DNA from: Platanthera guangdongensis | Lineage: Eukaryota > Streptophyta > Magnoliopsida > Asparagales > Orchidaceae | Reading direction: 5' to 3' | DNA: 64,000 bases | NCBI GenBank assembly: GCA_039583875.1 | Contig: CM077165.1 | Span: forward strand, 65,894,757-65,958,756 | Shown here: piece by piece, positions 1-9,394 of the stretch | Numbering within the stretch: position 1 is the stretch's first letter | How the letters are laid out: each line of letters begins with the position of its first letter | Notes under the pieces: model-generated | The model's input: only the letters and a program-made list of their open reading frames with translations | Told to the model about the DNA's origin: nothing | The model's database searches: none | Program-made: the position numbers and the translations under genes

Positions 1-932
1 TTAGAAGCATACCTGTCAGAAGAATAATTTTTCTTCTGATGCCTGGAGGAGGAGCCGTCTCTCTTTCTTTGATTCCTCATCTTGAGGAACTTCTTGAACT
101 CTCGGGTGATGAGGGAGAAATCTTCCTCCGACAGCTCTGAGCTAGAGGAGCATGGCTCGGAGTCCTCCTCCTCATCCTTCTTCCTGGCACGGTATGAAAC
201 CGTACCCTTGCCTTTTCTGGAGTGACTGACTTTTAGAGCCACAGTCTTTTCTTTGGCTGCAGCCTTCTCTGCTTCTTCTTCTGCTTTCCTGGTGTTCAGC
301 TGAAGCTCATAGGACATCAGCTTCCCAAACAGGATTTGCGGGTCTGTTTCAGCTAATCTACCAAACTCTCGGATGGCGCAGATCTTTGTGTCCCATTCCT
401 TAGTAAGGGACCTAAGGAATTTATCATTGAGTTCACCATTAGTGAACACTCTTTCATATCCTTTGAGGGCGTTGACAATCTTGAGGAAGTTCTCGTAGGT
501 GACTCCGATCTCTTCCTTAGGCCCTTGTCTGAAGGCCTCGTATTTCTGGTTCAGGAGGGATCTCCGATCATCCCTCACTTCATCAGTGCCCTCCATTAGG
601 ATGATCAGGCAATGCCAGATCTCCTGAGCTGTCCTGCAGTTGCAGAAGTTCTGCATCATTGAGTCATCAACCGCGCTGACCAGAATATTCTGTGCCTTCT
701 TGTCAAGTCCTACTAGCACCATCTCGTCCTTGTCCATTTCAGAAAGTTTCTTCGGCACTTTCTTGGTAGGATCAATGGTGGAGGCCTTGGTGGGGACATA
801 AGGTCCCTCCTCCACGATCATGAAGTGTCGAGGATCAACTGCTTCCATGTAGAATCTGATCCTTTCCTTCCAGATAGGAAAGTTGAGCCTGGTGCACACA
901 GGGATCTTGCCTGTGAACTTGAAACCGTCCAT
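1..932 (-). CDS. gag: Copia-1 gag, N-terminal part (runs off the window)
   Basis: Reading leftward from the ATG at 932-930 the frame is open for 310 codons to the window edge with no stop. The protein starts MDGFKFTGKIPV and has the Copia gag (UBN2-type) features: a FPIWKERIRFYMEA segment near residue 25, EIWHCLI near 110, and a motif around LNDKFLRSLTKEWDTK near 180. These align clearly with the Copia-4 gag (IWKERVRLFMEA, DKFLRSLTKDWDTK). After about residue 225 it becomes Lys/Glu-rich, then acidic and serine-rich, then basic. The zinc knuckle would lie beyond the window. Gag forms the virus-like particle that packages the element RNA. The ATG chosen is the first one after the primer site. 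The frame is intact as far as it can be read, unlike the Copia-4 copy. Confidence 0.9.
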   Translation of the reverse strand, partial: MDGFKFTGKIPVCTRLNFPIWKERIRFYMEAVDPRHFMIVEEGPYVPTKASTIDPTKKVPKKLSEMDKDEMVLVGLDKKAQNILVSAVDDSMMQNFCNCRTAQEIWHCLIILMEGTDEVRDDRRSLLNQKYEAFRQGPKEEIGVTYENFLKIVNALKGYERVFTNGELNDKFLRSLTKEWDTKICAIREFGRLAETDPQILFGKLMSYELQLNTRKAEEEAEKAAAKEKTVALKVSHSRKGKGTVSYRARKKDEEEDSEPCSSSSELSEEDFSLITREFKKFLKMRNQRKRDGSSSRHQKKNYSSDRYAS

Positions 933-1000
933 GGTAGATGTTTTTCTTCTTCTTGACACTAGTGGCAGGATTCAACTCAAGGTGTTAACCTTTTTGATGA
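933..1000 (-). other. untranslated leader between primer site and gag of Copia-1
   Basis: About 70 bp of A/G-rich leader with no further recognisable signal. Confidence 0.6.
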
Positions 1001-1020
1001 GTAACCTCGCTCTGATACCA
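1001..1020 (-). other. primer binding site of Copia-1 (initiator Met tRNA)
   Basis: Minus-strand TGGTATCAGAGCGAGGTTAC begins two bases after the LTR end. TGGTATCAGAGC is the usual complement of the 3' end of plant initiator methionine tRNA. Confidence 0.9.
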
Positions 1021-1049
1021 CTTGAAAGTACACCTAGTGTCAACTATCT

Positions 1050-1075
1050 TCACCTAGGGGGGGGGGAATAGGTGA
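1050..1075 (-). other. U5 hairpin with poly-C loop (Copia-1)
   Basis: On the minus strand TCACCTA, a loop of TT plus ten C, then TAGGTGA form a 7-bp perfect stem 27 bp before the LTR end. Copia-4 has the same arrangement at 56810-56842, and Copia-3 has it with a different stem sequence at 42559-42590. Confidence 0.7.
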
Positions 1076-1874
1076 CGTGCAGCGTTTTTGAGGAATTTAA
1101 AATTGTACCTGCACAATAAAAATAAACAGCACAGCACACAGAAAACACAAGCTATTTATAGTGGTTCCCCGATTTGGGTACATCCACTTTCCCCCTTCGA
1201 CCTATCTCCCAACACGGGACGACTCGGTCTCTTCTCCAACAGGATTGAAATCCAATCCTTGCACTATCGGAAGGAACCCTTCCACACGTAGGAGTCAACA
1301 CTCCCACACACGGGTTGCACCCAACCCTTACAACTCGGAACAAACGTTCCTTTACAACAAAAGTAAAACTAGAATGTACAAGAGATACAAACTACATTTG
1401 GAGACTACGATGTCCCTCTTTGTTGACGACGTGTTCTTGAAGTCCACAAAGAGTCCACAACCCTAGATCTCTCTTGAAGAGGATCTCCCCGGAACCGGCG
1501 GCGGCAAGATGGGCGGCGGCAAGGTTCACGGGTTCGGCGGCGACGACGATGTGCGGCTGCTGTACTTTGGAGATCCAAACTTCGTAGCGAAGCTAGCTAG
1601 GTCAACCAACGATCACACGAGGATCGGTCGTCTCGATCGATTTGGACGGGGAAGTTTTCCCGATCAACAAATCGAAAGATAAGGGATCTCTGGATAGACG
1701 CGTGAGACTCTAAGCTTGGCTAAGCTTCTGTCGCCGGAAGATCAGGAAGAAATATCGATCAAAAGCGGCGACCAACTTGCTCGAGCGACGACGGCGGCGG
1801 CGGAGCGGAACTCGCGATTTTAGGTCGAGATTCGCTCGGCTTCTTTCTGTGTATCCGTCGTTCAAAAAATACCC

Positions 1875-1884
1875 GTATATATAC
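1875..1884 (-). promoter_or_regulatory. candidate TATA box of the Copia-1 LTR
   Basis: Minus-strand GTATATATAC lies about 830 bp into the LTR and about 120 bp downstream of the dyad array. It is followed by a pyrimidine-poor leader. No transcript start can be seen from sequence. Confidence 0.5.
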
Positions 1885-2005
1885 TGTAGATGCTTTCAAT
1901 ATGACCGTTGTGGGACCCACAAGAAGAATCTCTAAAGCCCGGTTCAGAACATTGACAGCGGCAGAATCCGGTTCAGGAATTTCCAGAAAAATTGCCAAGT
2001 CAAAA

Positions 2006-2374
2006 TCGGCGAGAATCGAAAGTGAATCTCGTCGAGTCGTCGAGAATCAAAGGTGATTCTCGACGATTCGGCGAGAATCAAAGATGATTCTCGTCGAATT
2101 TGACTTGGTTGCACGCACTGATTTAGCCGGGTCAGGACGGCGAGAATCAGCCAGTGATTCTCGACGATTCGGCGAGAATCACTAGTGATTCTCGCCGAAT
2201 CTGCGAAAATCACTTGGTGATTCTCGTCGATTCTTACTTAGAATCAGAGTTGCTTGCTTTGAAGTGTAGTTGGATCGAGTCGGCGGGAATAAGCCACTGA
2301 TTCTCGGCGATTCGGCGAGAATCACTAGTGATTCTCGCCGAATCGGCGAGAATCACTTGGCGATTCTCGCCGAT
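2006..2374 (-). promoter_or_regulatory. U3 array of GATTCTCG / CGAGAATC dyads (Copia-1)
   Basis: CGAGAATC and its complement GATTCTCG alternate through this stretch, typically as two 8-bp half-sites separated by 6-7 bp (for example CGAGAATC-ACTAGT-GATTCTCG). Neighbouring dyads are linked by CGCCGA or CGACGA, giving further symmetric stretches with 12-bp arms. The array lies upstream of the candidate TATA box, where an LTR enhancer is expected. Binding by a protein is inferred, not seen. Confidence 0.75.
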
Positions 2375-2710
2375 TTACACTTAGACGAATTTTCGTCTTT
2401 CCACCCATGATGTGCTCCTTGACCCATCCTTGCTCCTTGTCTGCTCTTGCAAGATCACAGCCCTATACTTGAAAGTAAGTGCACTCCAATAGAGAGAGTA
2501 CACGTAGGCCAACACACTGATCTGCTCAACGAGGGATTACGTCGTGCAGACCCGTGTATATTGACCTACTGCACCCTGACATTGGCGTGCACTTAGCGTG
2601 GAATAACTGCAAGCACAACTTGAAATACTTTGTCAAAAACATTGCCTATTTACCTTAGCTTGATCAGGGGCTTCTTCAAATCAGGTACGTTGTGGATACA
2701 ATACCCAACA

Positions 2711-3780
2711 GCTTCGAAAGGCGCCATCTGAATACTCGCTTGGTAGCTATTGTTGTATGCGAACTCCACCAAATAAATGTGGTATTCCCATTATTTTCCA
2801 AAATCCAAGACACACATGTGGAGCATGTCTTCCATGGTTCTATTGACCCTCTCGGTCTGCCCATCCGTTTGCGGATGGAAGGCTGTACTGAATTTCAGCT
2901 TTATTCCCAACATTTGCTGCACAAGGCTCCAATCATTGGACGTGAACCGCCCATCTCGGTCACTCACGATGCTGCGGGGCACACCATGAAGCCGTACTAT
3001 GTTATCCACATAAAGCTTTGCCAATTTCTCCATCGGATCATCCTTCCTATGCGGGATGAAATGCGACACCTTCGTTAACAGATCAACAACCACCCAAATG
3101 GCGTCGTTCCCCTTTTGCGACCTTGGAAAACCGTGCACAAAGTCCATAGAGTTGTTGTCAAATTTCCACTCCGGAATAGGCAAGGACTTACGAAATCCTC
3201 CCGGCTTTTGGCACTCCGCCTTCACCAAGGCGCAAGTTTGGCACTTTTCTACGTATAGCGCCACATCTTTCTTCAAACCCGGCCACAAAAACAGTTTCTT
3301 CACATCACGGTACATCTTCGTGCTCCCCGGGTGAATCGAGTACTTGGTATGGTGTGCCTCGTACAACAACTCCACCCGCAAATTACCAACAGTTGGGACG
3401 CACCGATGACCGTCCTTCCAAAGTAATCCGTCCTCCACGACGAATTGGGAATTTGACCCATCCAGAGCCTCTACCATGAACTGCTTCATATGAGCATCCA
3501 TATCCAAAGCCTGCCGAATACGATCAGCCAGGTCATATTGGACTTCAGTCCAATTCAGAACTTCTTCAGCACTTGATTGCCTGTCTACACAAACAATCTC
3601 CAACGCCTCCAACTCCCGCACCAACCGCTCATCATGCACCGATAGCCAATTGGCTTGAGCTGGGGCTCGGCGACTCAACGCGTCCGCAACCGCATTCCCC
3701 TTACCAGGCACGTAGTGGATCTTGAATGTATAGTCCCCCAGGAACTCCATCCATCTACGCTGTCGCATATTCAGATCCTT
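2711..3780 (-). pseudogene. pol: Gypsy-1 pol: RNase H end and integrase, truncated
   Basis: Same frame as the RT segment upstream, from which it is separated by a TAG (3783-3781). It starts with the RNase H/integrase linker (DALSRR). The integrase zinc finger has HH...H and CQTC; the catalytic core has MDFVHGF (first Asp), SDRDGRF (second Asp) and QTERVNR (Glu), so all three catalytic acidic residues are present. A TAA at 2793-2791 replaces a sense codon after VLDFGK. The frame then continues through VEFAYNNSYQ to MAPFEA, where Copia-1 is inserted. The integrase C-terminus and chromodomain tail are therefore missing here. Integrase would join the element cDNA to host DNA; this copy cannot make it intact. 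Confidence 0.92.
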
Positions 3781-4830
3781 CTAATCAATAAGATACTTCA
3801 GGCTCTTGTGATCGGTGTAGATATCAATCTTCACACCGTACAAATAGTGTCTCCATAACTTCAAGGAAAAAATCACGGCCGCTAACTCCAAGTCATGGAC
3901 CGGATAGTTCCTTTCATGCACTTTTAGCTGTCTCGAGCCATAAGCTATTACACTTCCGTGTTGTAGTAGCACGCAACCCAAACCGCTGCCCGAAGCATCA
4001 CTATAAATCTCATAACCTTCGGTCCCACATGGCGAACTCAGCACAGGCGCCGTGGTCAACCGACACTTCAACTCCTCAAAAGCTCGCGCGCACTCCGGCG
4101 TCCAAACGAACTTATGTTCCTTCCTCGTCAAAGTAGTGAGAGGTAACGCTATCCGCGAGAAGTTCTCTACGAAGCGCCTATAATAGCCGGCAAGCCCCAA
4201 CAAACTCTGGACTTCCGCTACCATAGCAAGCTCAGGCCACTCCCGTATCGCAACAATCTTCGTCGGATCCACAACAATACCCTCTCCACTCACTATATGA
4301 CCGAGGAACGCCACTGAGGATTGCCAAAACTCGCACTTCGAGAACTTGGCATACAACTGATTTCTCCTTAGTGTCTCCAGAACCAAATGAAGATGCTTGA
4401 AGTGATCTTCCTCACTTTGCGAGTACACCAAAATATCATCGATGAAGACGATCACAAAATGGTCCAAGTACTCCCTGAAAGTCTTGTTCATCAAATCCAT
4501 GAACACTGACGGCGCATTAGTCAGCCCAAACGGCATGACCGTAAACTCATAATGCCCGTATCTCGTACTAAACGCTGTCTTCGGGATATCACTCTCCCTT
4601 ATTCGCAGCTGATAGTACCCAGCCTTGAGATCTAACTTCGAGTACACCGTCGACCCTACCAACTGATCAAAAAGATCATCAATCCGGGGGATCGGGTACT
4701 TGTTCTTCTCTGTCAACTTGTTGAGCTCCCTATAATCAATACATATCCTCAAGCTTCCGTCCTTCTTCTTAACAAAGAGGACCGGTGCGCTCCAAGGCAA
4801 AGAACTCGGGCGCACATACCCTTGCTCCAA
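3781..4830 (-). pseudogene. pol: Gypsy-1 pol: reverse transcriptase and RNase H
   Basis: A 349-codon open segment. RT motifs are present in order: [10 protein letters not shown] and CIDYRELN near residues 14-38, [13 protein letters not shown] near 65, [12 protein letters not shown] near 100, and the catalytic FIDDILVYS near 130 (the YxDD box, here FIDD as usual for Gypsy). RNase H follows from about residue 270: [10 protein letters not shown], then [21 protein letters not shown], then YTDHKSLK. The segment begins right after a TAG that replaces a codon in [10 protein letters not shown], and ends at another TAG. Both are single-base changes in an otherwise continuous polyprotein frame shared with the protease and integrase segments. 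Confidence 0.94.
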
Positions 4831-5474
4831 CTACTCTTGTAGTTGAACTTTCAGCTCCGCCATTTCCTTAGGCGCTAGCCGATAAAGAGATCGTGATATA
4901 GGCTTTGCACCTGGCACTAGCTCAATCGTAAAATCTATCTCCCGCTGAGGAGGGGCTCCAGGAAGATCTGCGGGGAACACATCAGGGTATTCTAATACCA
5001 CTGAAATACAATCCAACTCGGGCTTCGGCTTCGCAACCTCCACTAGTGTAAAGAACAGTTCTGCATCGGCACGAACCGCCTTCACCACCTGAAGAGCAGA
5101 CATCAACGTATTGCTCGACCCCTTTAAGCCCGTAAAAGTCGTCTCGCGACTAGCTCCCAACTTGACTTCCTTCCGACCGCAATCGATATAGGCTTGCTGC
5201 TCCGAGAGCCAGTACATGCCAGATATGACGTCGAACTCCACCAACGGAAGTAAAGACGCCTGCAGGTCGAACACCTGATTCCCAATACGAATCTTAACAT
5301 CGCAGATTCTATCCGCTCGCATCGAACACCCATTAGACAACAACACATCCAACGTATCCTTCGCCATCGAAGAAGGGACTCCGATGCGTGATATAAATCC
5401 TTCGGACAAGAAGTAGTGTGAAGCTCCCGTATCGAAGAGTGCTCGTGCCGAATTTTCACAAATCAATACAAATC
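4831..5474 (-). pseudogene. pol: Gypsy-1 pol: aspartic protease (second exon start)
   Basis: The retroviral-type protease signature is [11 protein letters not shown], about 15 residues after the inferred splice acceptor. It is followed by hydrophobic strands, FDVISGMYWL (the second conserved protease region) and the DVFPADLPGAPPQREIDF linker that leads into RT in Tekay-type polyproteins. No ATG is needed: if the intron 5550-5475 is removed, the gag frame passes straight into this one. The segment ends with a TAG at 4833-4831. The protease cuts gag and pol into mature proteins inside the particle. Confidence 0.88.
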
Positions 5475-5550
5475 CTAAACAAGCAGTGGTAAGGTAACAT
5501 GTGCATAACAAGTATTTAAAGAAATTGACATGCTATAAATTAAACCGTAC
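5475..5550 (-). other. inferred spliced intron between gag and protease (Gypsy-1)
   Basis: On the minus strand the donor is ACAG|GTACGG and the acceptor TTGTTTAG|GATTTG, 76 nt apart, and the interval is A/T-rich as plant introns are. Removing it joins the gag codons for VVTG directly to FVLIC of the protease in frame and bypasses the TAA that ends gag. Gypsy-2 has an intron at the identical codon (17619-17748). Splicing itself is inferred. Confidence 0.72.
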
Positions 5551-6694
5551 CTGTCACCACATCAGCCTGTTTGATGGCCTCCTGTTGGCCAAGATTATAG
5601 ACCCTTGCTTGGGCCGGAGCATAGTGGGACGCGGTCGACTCCACCGCCTTGCCCTTCTCTTCATAAGTGGCTCTCGGCTTTCTCTCGGACTTAGGACGTC
5701 CGCTCCAATAGTCACGGGCAAAGTGCCCGGTCTTTCCACAAGTAAAACACGCGCCCGGGGTCCGACTCGTAGTCGCCCCAGAAGCACCAGAAGGAGCTGG
5801 ACCCGAAGTCCTATGCTTCTTAAAGAATCTTTGATAGCCAGACTTTGAAGTAGTCGGCACTTTGAACCCAGATTTCTTCTCTCCCAAGCTTTTATTTTCC
5901 TGCACATTCTTCATGTCCTTCTCCAAGGACCGGGCCGTGTTGACCAAGGTTAAGAAACCCTGCATCATCGGCCCCGAGAGTAGTAATCTCAACTCATATC
6001 TCAAGCCTTCGTAGAATCGATTCATTTTGTGCTCCCCATCCGCGATAGTGGAGCTAGCATAACGACTCAGACGAGTAAACTCGTGGAGATATTCATCCAC
6101 GCTCTTCTCACCCTGAACCAACTTCAGAAATTCGTTCTCCAACGCTATCCTCTGCGTCGAAGGAAGGTATCTAGCCAAGAACAATCTTGAGAACTCCTCC
6201 ATCGAGACATCACCAAGTTGCCTACCTCTCAGTAAGTGCAGCTCCAATCCTTCCCACCACATTCTCGCTTCACCATCCAGAAGGAACGTAGCGATGGTGG
6301 TCATTTGCCACTCCTCCGTCTCCGTTGCTGTCATGACTCTCTTCACCCTGGAGAGCCAGTCTTCAGCCAAAGATGGGGTTCCCAACCCCGAGAATACCGG
6401 AGGGTTAAAGCTCATTACATTCTTAAGCTGCCTCTCGGTTGCCCTCCTTGGCACCAACGGTTCCTCAACCACTTGCTCCACTCTCCTCGGCTCAGCCTCT
6501 TGAAGAGGTTCCTGCTCCATCGCAGGAGTGGGCTGCTGCGTTTGCCTTGCAGGCTGCGCATTTATCACAGCCAACACAGCTTCGGCCACCAAGCGTATGT
6601 TCTCAGCCGATAGAGGTGTTGCAGGAGCAACATCCGGTGCACTACTAGCCTCAGAAACCCGACGTTCCGACGGCCCAACACCACTTCTGGTCAC
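5540..6694 (-). CDS. gag: Gypsy-1 gag
   Basis: A 384-codon ORF, intact from the ATG at 6694. The first 90 residues are Ala/Pro/Gln-rich. The retrotransposon gag (capsid) domain spans about 95-270, with FSGLGTPSLAEDWLSRVKRVM near 105, EARMWWEGL near 140 and NEFLKLVQGEKSVDEYLHEFTRLSRYA near 190. A single zinc knuckle lies near residue 316: CFTCGKTGHFARDYW. Its last zinc ligand, normally Cys, is Tyr here (C-X2-C-X4-H-X4-Y), which should weaken zinc and RNA binding. The C-terminal VVTG is where the inferred intron begins; read without splicing, the protein ends two residues later. Gag assembles the particle and packages element RNA. Confidence 0.93.
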   Translation of the reverse strand: MTRSGVGPSERRVSEASSAPDVAPATPLSAENIRLVAEAVLAVINAQPARQTQQPTPAMEQEPLQEAEPRRVEQVVEEPLVPRRATERQLKNVMSFNPPVFSGLGTPSLAEDWLSRVKRVMTATETEEWQMTTIATFLLDGEARMWWEGLELHLLRGRQLGDVSMEEFSRLFLARYLPSTQRIALENEFLKLVQGEKSVDEYLHEFTRLSRYASSTIADGEHKMNRFYEGLRYELRLLLSGPMMQGFLTLVNTARSLEKDMKNVQENKSLGEKKSGFKVPTTSKSGYQRFFKKHRTSGPAPSGASGATTSRTPGACFTCGKTGHFARDYWSGRPKSERKPRATYEEKGKAVESTASHYAPAQARVYNLGQQEAIKQADVVTGTV

Positions 6695-6899
6695 CTATAG
6701 TGGTACAGAACACCGTTAAGCGACCAAATAAAATTGCAAACAGCAATTATAGGAACACGCAGGTTCCTCAAACACGTGTATTTTCATTCATAAGTGGACA
6801 TTCATGGGTTCTTTTACTGTTATAACGATGACGCACACAATGTGCTCACCACCCCTTAAAAAGAATTCTCCCACGAATTCATTTTAAGCCCGACCAAAA
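6695..6899 (-). other. untranslated leader of Gypsy-1
   Basis: About 205 bp between the primer site and the gag ATG. It contains an imperfect AGAATTC/GAATTC repeat near 6860-6885 but nothing I can name. Confidence 0.5.
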
Positions 6900-6916
6900 C
6901 CAGTAGTCTGATACCA
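6900..6916 (-). other. primer binding site of Gypsy-1
   Basis: Minus-strand TGGTATCAGACTACTGG starts three bases after the LTR end (TGTTACA-ATT-TGG). The first ten bases match the initiator Met tRNA complement; the rest does not. Confidence 0.82.
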
Positions 6917-7142
6917 AATTGTAACACCCCCTATCCGTCGCATAGCATATAGCAGTAGGTCTGGCCGGGGCCCGACGCCATATACTACAAACAGACCGGG
7001 AGGTTACTCATGGAAACCATCCAACCAATCATAACGTCCTACACAGAGCATTCTAGCGGAAGCAGTTTATAAAAGTTGCAAATAAGAACCCAGCACTAAA
7101 GCATGAATGTCCACTAATACCAAATAGGAATGTTACAAGATA

Positions 7143-7688
7143 CACCAGTACAAGCATTAAGGCCTTACAAAAATTGTTCACTTCATATTACATGTTTACA
7201 AACCACGGCATGCAGGCCGGTCACATATGAATAAAGCAGTAAACACTTCCAATCGGGCCTTCAAGGGCCGGCTTCGCAAAAAGGTCTTTAGCCCGCTATT
7301 GACCGCTTGGTCCAGCAGCACCTGCAAACAACAAACCACCACACGGTGGCAAAACAAGGCAACGGTCAGCAATGCTGACCAAATTATATTGATCCCGCCC
7401 CCAACTCGGGGCGGCGATGCTCCTTCCCTGCATTTCATTAGCATAAGCGAGCAATATATATCAATAATCATTTCATCACATGCGTAGGCTCATACGACCA
7501 CATACCCCGTGCACTCAGGGCACATTCTCGGTGAACGCAGTATAAGTCTGCCGACTCATCACCATCCCTTTGGATGGCCAATCAATGAGCAGTTTGTCTT
7601 CCCGGCATGGGTCACGGTAATTAAAATCATAGACCGCCGAAGACTCTCATCTATGCCAACGGCTCTAATCCGAACGACATAGAACGGG
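7143..7688 (-). repeat. duplicated block of the Gypsy-1 LTR, copy 1
   Basis: Runs from CACCAGTACAAGC to CATAGAACGGGT and is nearly identical to 8038-8583. It stops exactly where TGTTGGGTATTG, the terminus of a Copia-1-type LTR, begins. Confidence 0.85.
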
Positions 7689-8037
7689 TGTTGGGTATTG
7701 TATCCACAACGTACCTGATTTGAAGAAGCCCCTGAACAAGCTAAGGTAATAGACAATGTATTTGATGAAATCTTTCAAGTTGTGCTTGCAGTTATTCCAC
7801 GCTAAGTACACACTAATGTCAGGGTGCAGTAGGTCAATATACACGGGTCTGCGCGACGTAATCCCTCGTTGAGCAGATCAGTGTGTTGGCCTACGTGTAC
7901 TCTCTCTATTGGAGTGTACTTATTTTCAAGTACAGGGCTGTGATAATGCAAGAGCAGACAAGGAGCAAGGATGGGTCAAAGAGCATCTCATGGGTGGAAT
8001 GACGAAAAATCATCTAAGTAATAATCGACGAGAATCA
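7689..8037 (+). repeat. fragment of a Copia-1-type LTR (first 349 bp)
   Basis: Begins at the exact LTR terminus TGTTGGGTATTG and follows the minus-strand sequence of 2710-2360 with scattered differences. It ends within the GAGAATCAC dyad region. There the text switches, with a few bases of shared sequence (CACCAGTA), back to Gypsy-1 LTR sequence that has already occurred at 7143. Confidence 0.88.
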
Positions 8038-8583
8038 CCAGTATAAGCCTTAAGGCCTTACAAAAATTGTTCACTTCATATTACATGTTTTACAAACCAC
8101 GGCACGCAGGCCGGTCACACATGAATAAAGCTGTAAACACTTCCAATCGGGCCTTCGAGGGCCGGCTTCGCAAAAAGGGCTTTAGCCCGCTATTGACCGC
8201 TTGGTCCAGCAGTACCTGCAAACAACAAACCACCGCACGGTGGCAAAACAAGGCAACGGTCAGCAATGCTGTCCAAATTATAACGATCCCGCCCCCAACT
8301 CGGGGCGGCGATGCTCCTTCCCTGCATTTCATTAGCATAAGCGAGCAATATATATCAATAATCATTTCATCACAGGCGTAGGCTCATACGGCCACACACC
8401 CCGTGCACTCAGGGCATATTCTTGGTGAACGCAGTCTAAGTCTGCCGACTCACCACCATCCCTTTGGACGGCCAATCAATGAGCAGTTTGTCTTCCCGGC
8501 ATGGGTCACGGTAATTAAAACCATAGACCGCCGAAGACTCTCATCTATGCCAACGGCTCTAATCCGAACGACATAGAACGGGT
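8038..8583 (-). repeat. duplicated block of the Gypsy-1 LTR, copy 2
   Basis: Second copy of 7143-7688, after which the LTR continues uninterrupted (ACGGTTCCATC). The copies differ by scattered single bases and small indels. Confidence 0.85.
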
Positions 8584-9394
8584 ACGGTTCCATCTAACTC
8601 GTGCTCACAATGCAACGGTAATTTAAACCATATGCGCCCGCAACGGTAGTTTAAACCATATGCGCAGGTCAAACTTCTCCCGAGTTCCGTTTCCATCACA
8701 TGTCACATAACTCGGTTATGTTCAAGTTGGCTCTCAGGACACCAAGTTGGCAAGATCACGCATCCGCCCAGTTTTCCGGGTGCACCTTTGGGTTAATCCC
8801 CAAGGCTCCATGTTGCAATCTACCGCGTAGAAAACCCGAAAAACAATCAATAGCACGGTGTCTTCTCCGGCATTATGCAATGCAACATCACCGATCCAGA
8901 CCAACACATCCGGATAGGCTTCACACATCATGCCTATGTCCGTTCTCGCTTACGGACTCTAAACAACGGGGACTTCACATATCTACCCGAAGAAATGCCT
9001 CCAACTCACCGCAAACTCGCGAGAGCGGGCTTCCTATGCAAAGAAGGAGAGCTACTCATACTTAAGAAGAGAATCGTTACCCTAGCGTTCCTCTTTGGCG
9101 CCATGGAAAAGTAAGCAGATGAAAAGCACCGCACTAGCTTTGCCTCCGTGGATCCGGAGTCGGCTCATGATTTGGATCTTTGAAGCTCCTCCAATGGCCG
9201 GATCTAGCTCCTTCTTCCTTCCTTGGCTCTCCTCTCTCTCTAAGCTTTTAGAAAGATAACAACTTATGAAAAGTGAGGGTTTCTAAGTCCAATCCCGGGT
9301 ATATCCCTTTAGGAACAACCCCCAGCCCTTGGATCATCAATTAAAGAAATGGACGGCTTTGATTCGGGACTGAAATGCCCAATCTGGACCGCAT

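Larger units (their letters stand above)
1..2710 (-). mobile_element. Copia-1: Sirevirus-like Ty1/Copia element, 5' LTR and gag only
   Basis: The element runs right to left and leaves the window at position 1. It shows a 1688-bp 5' LTR (TGTTGGGT at 2710, ending CTTTCA at 1023), a two-base gap, an initiator-Met tRNA primer site and the start of gag. It interrupts the integrase of Gypsy-1 just after the codons for MAPFEA. The last five bases of Gypsy-1 before the LTR (read on the minus strand: gaagc) should be the target duplication, but the other end is outside the window. Order and LTR termini match Copia-4, to which its gag is clearly related. Confidence 0.93.
1023..2710 (-). repeat. 5' LTR of Copia-1
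   Basis: On the minus strand the LTR starts TGTTGGGTATTG and ends TACTTTCA. A 349-bp copy of its first part occurs in opposite orientation at 7689-8037, which confirms the outer end. The inner end is fixed by the primer site two bases further on. In transcription order it holds about 320 bp of plain U3, an array of GATTCTCG/CGAGAATC dyads (2374-2006), a candidate TATA box (1884-1875) and, near its end, a hairpin with a poly-C loop (1075-1050). Confidence 0.92.

Noticed and set aside
1001..1020. tRNA gene fragment
   Set aside because: Only the 11-17 bp primer complement is present at each site; no cloverleaf follows.
8734..9114. ORFs of 65-121 codons in the Gypsy-1 LTR that could be a captured host gene
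   Set aside because: They overlap on opposite strands, have no recognisable domain, and lie inside one continuous LTR.
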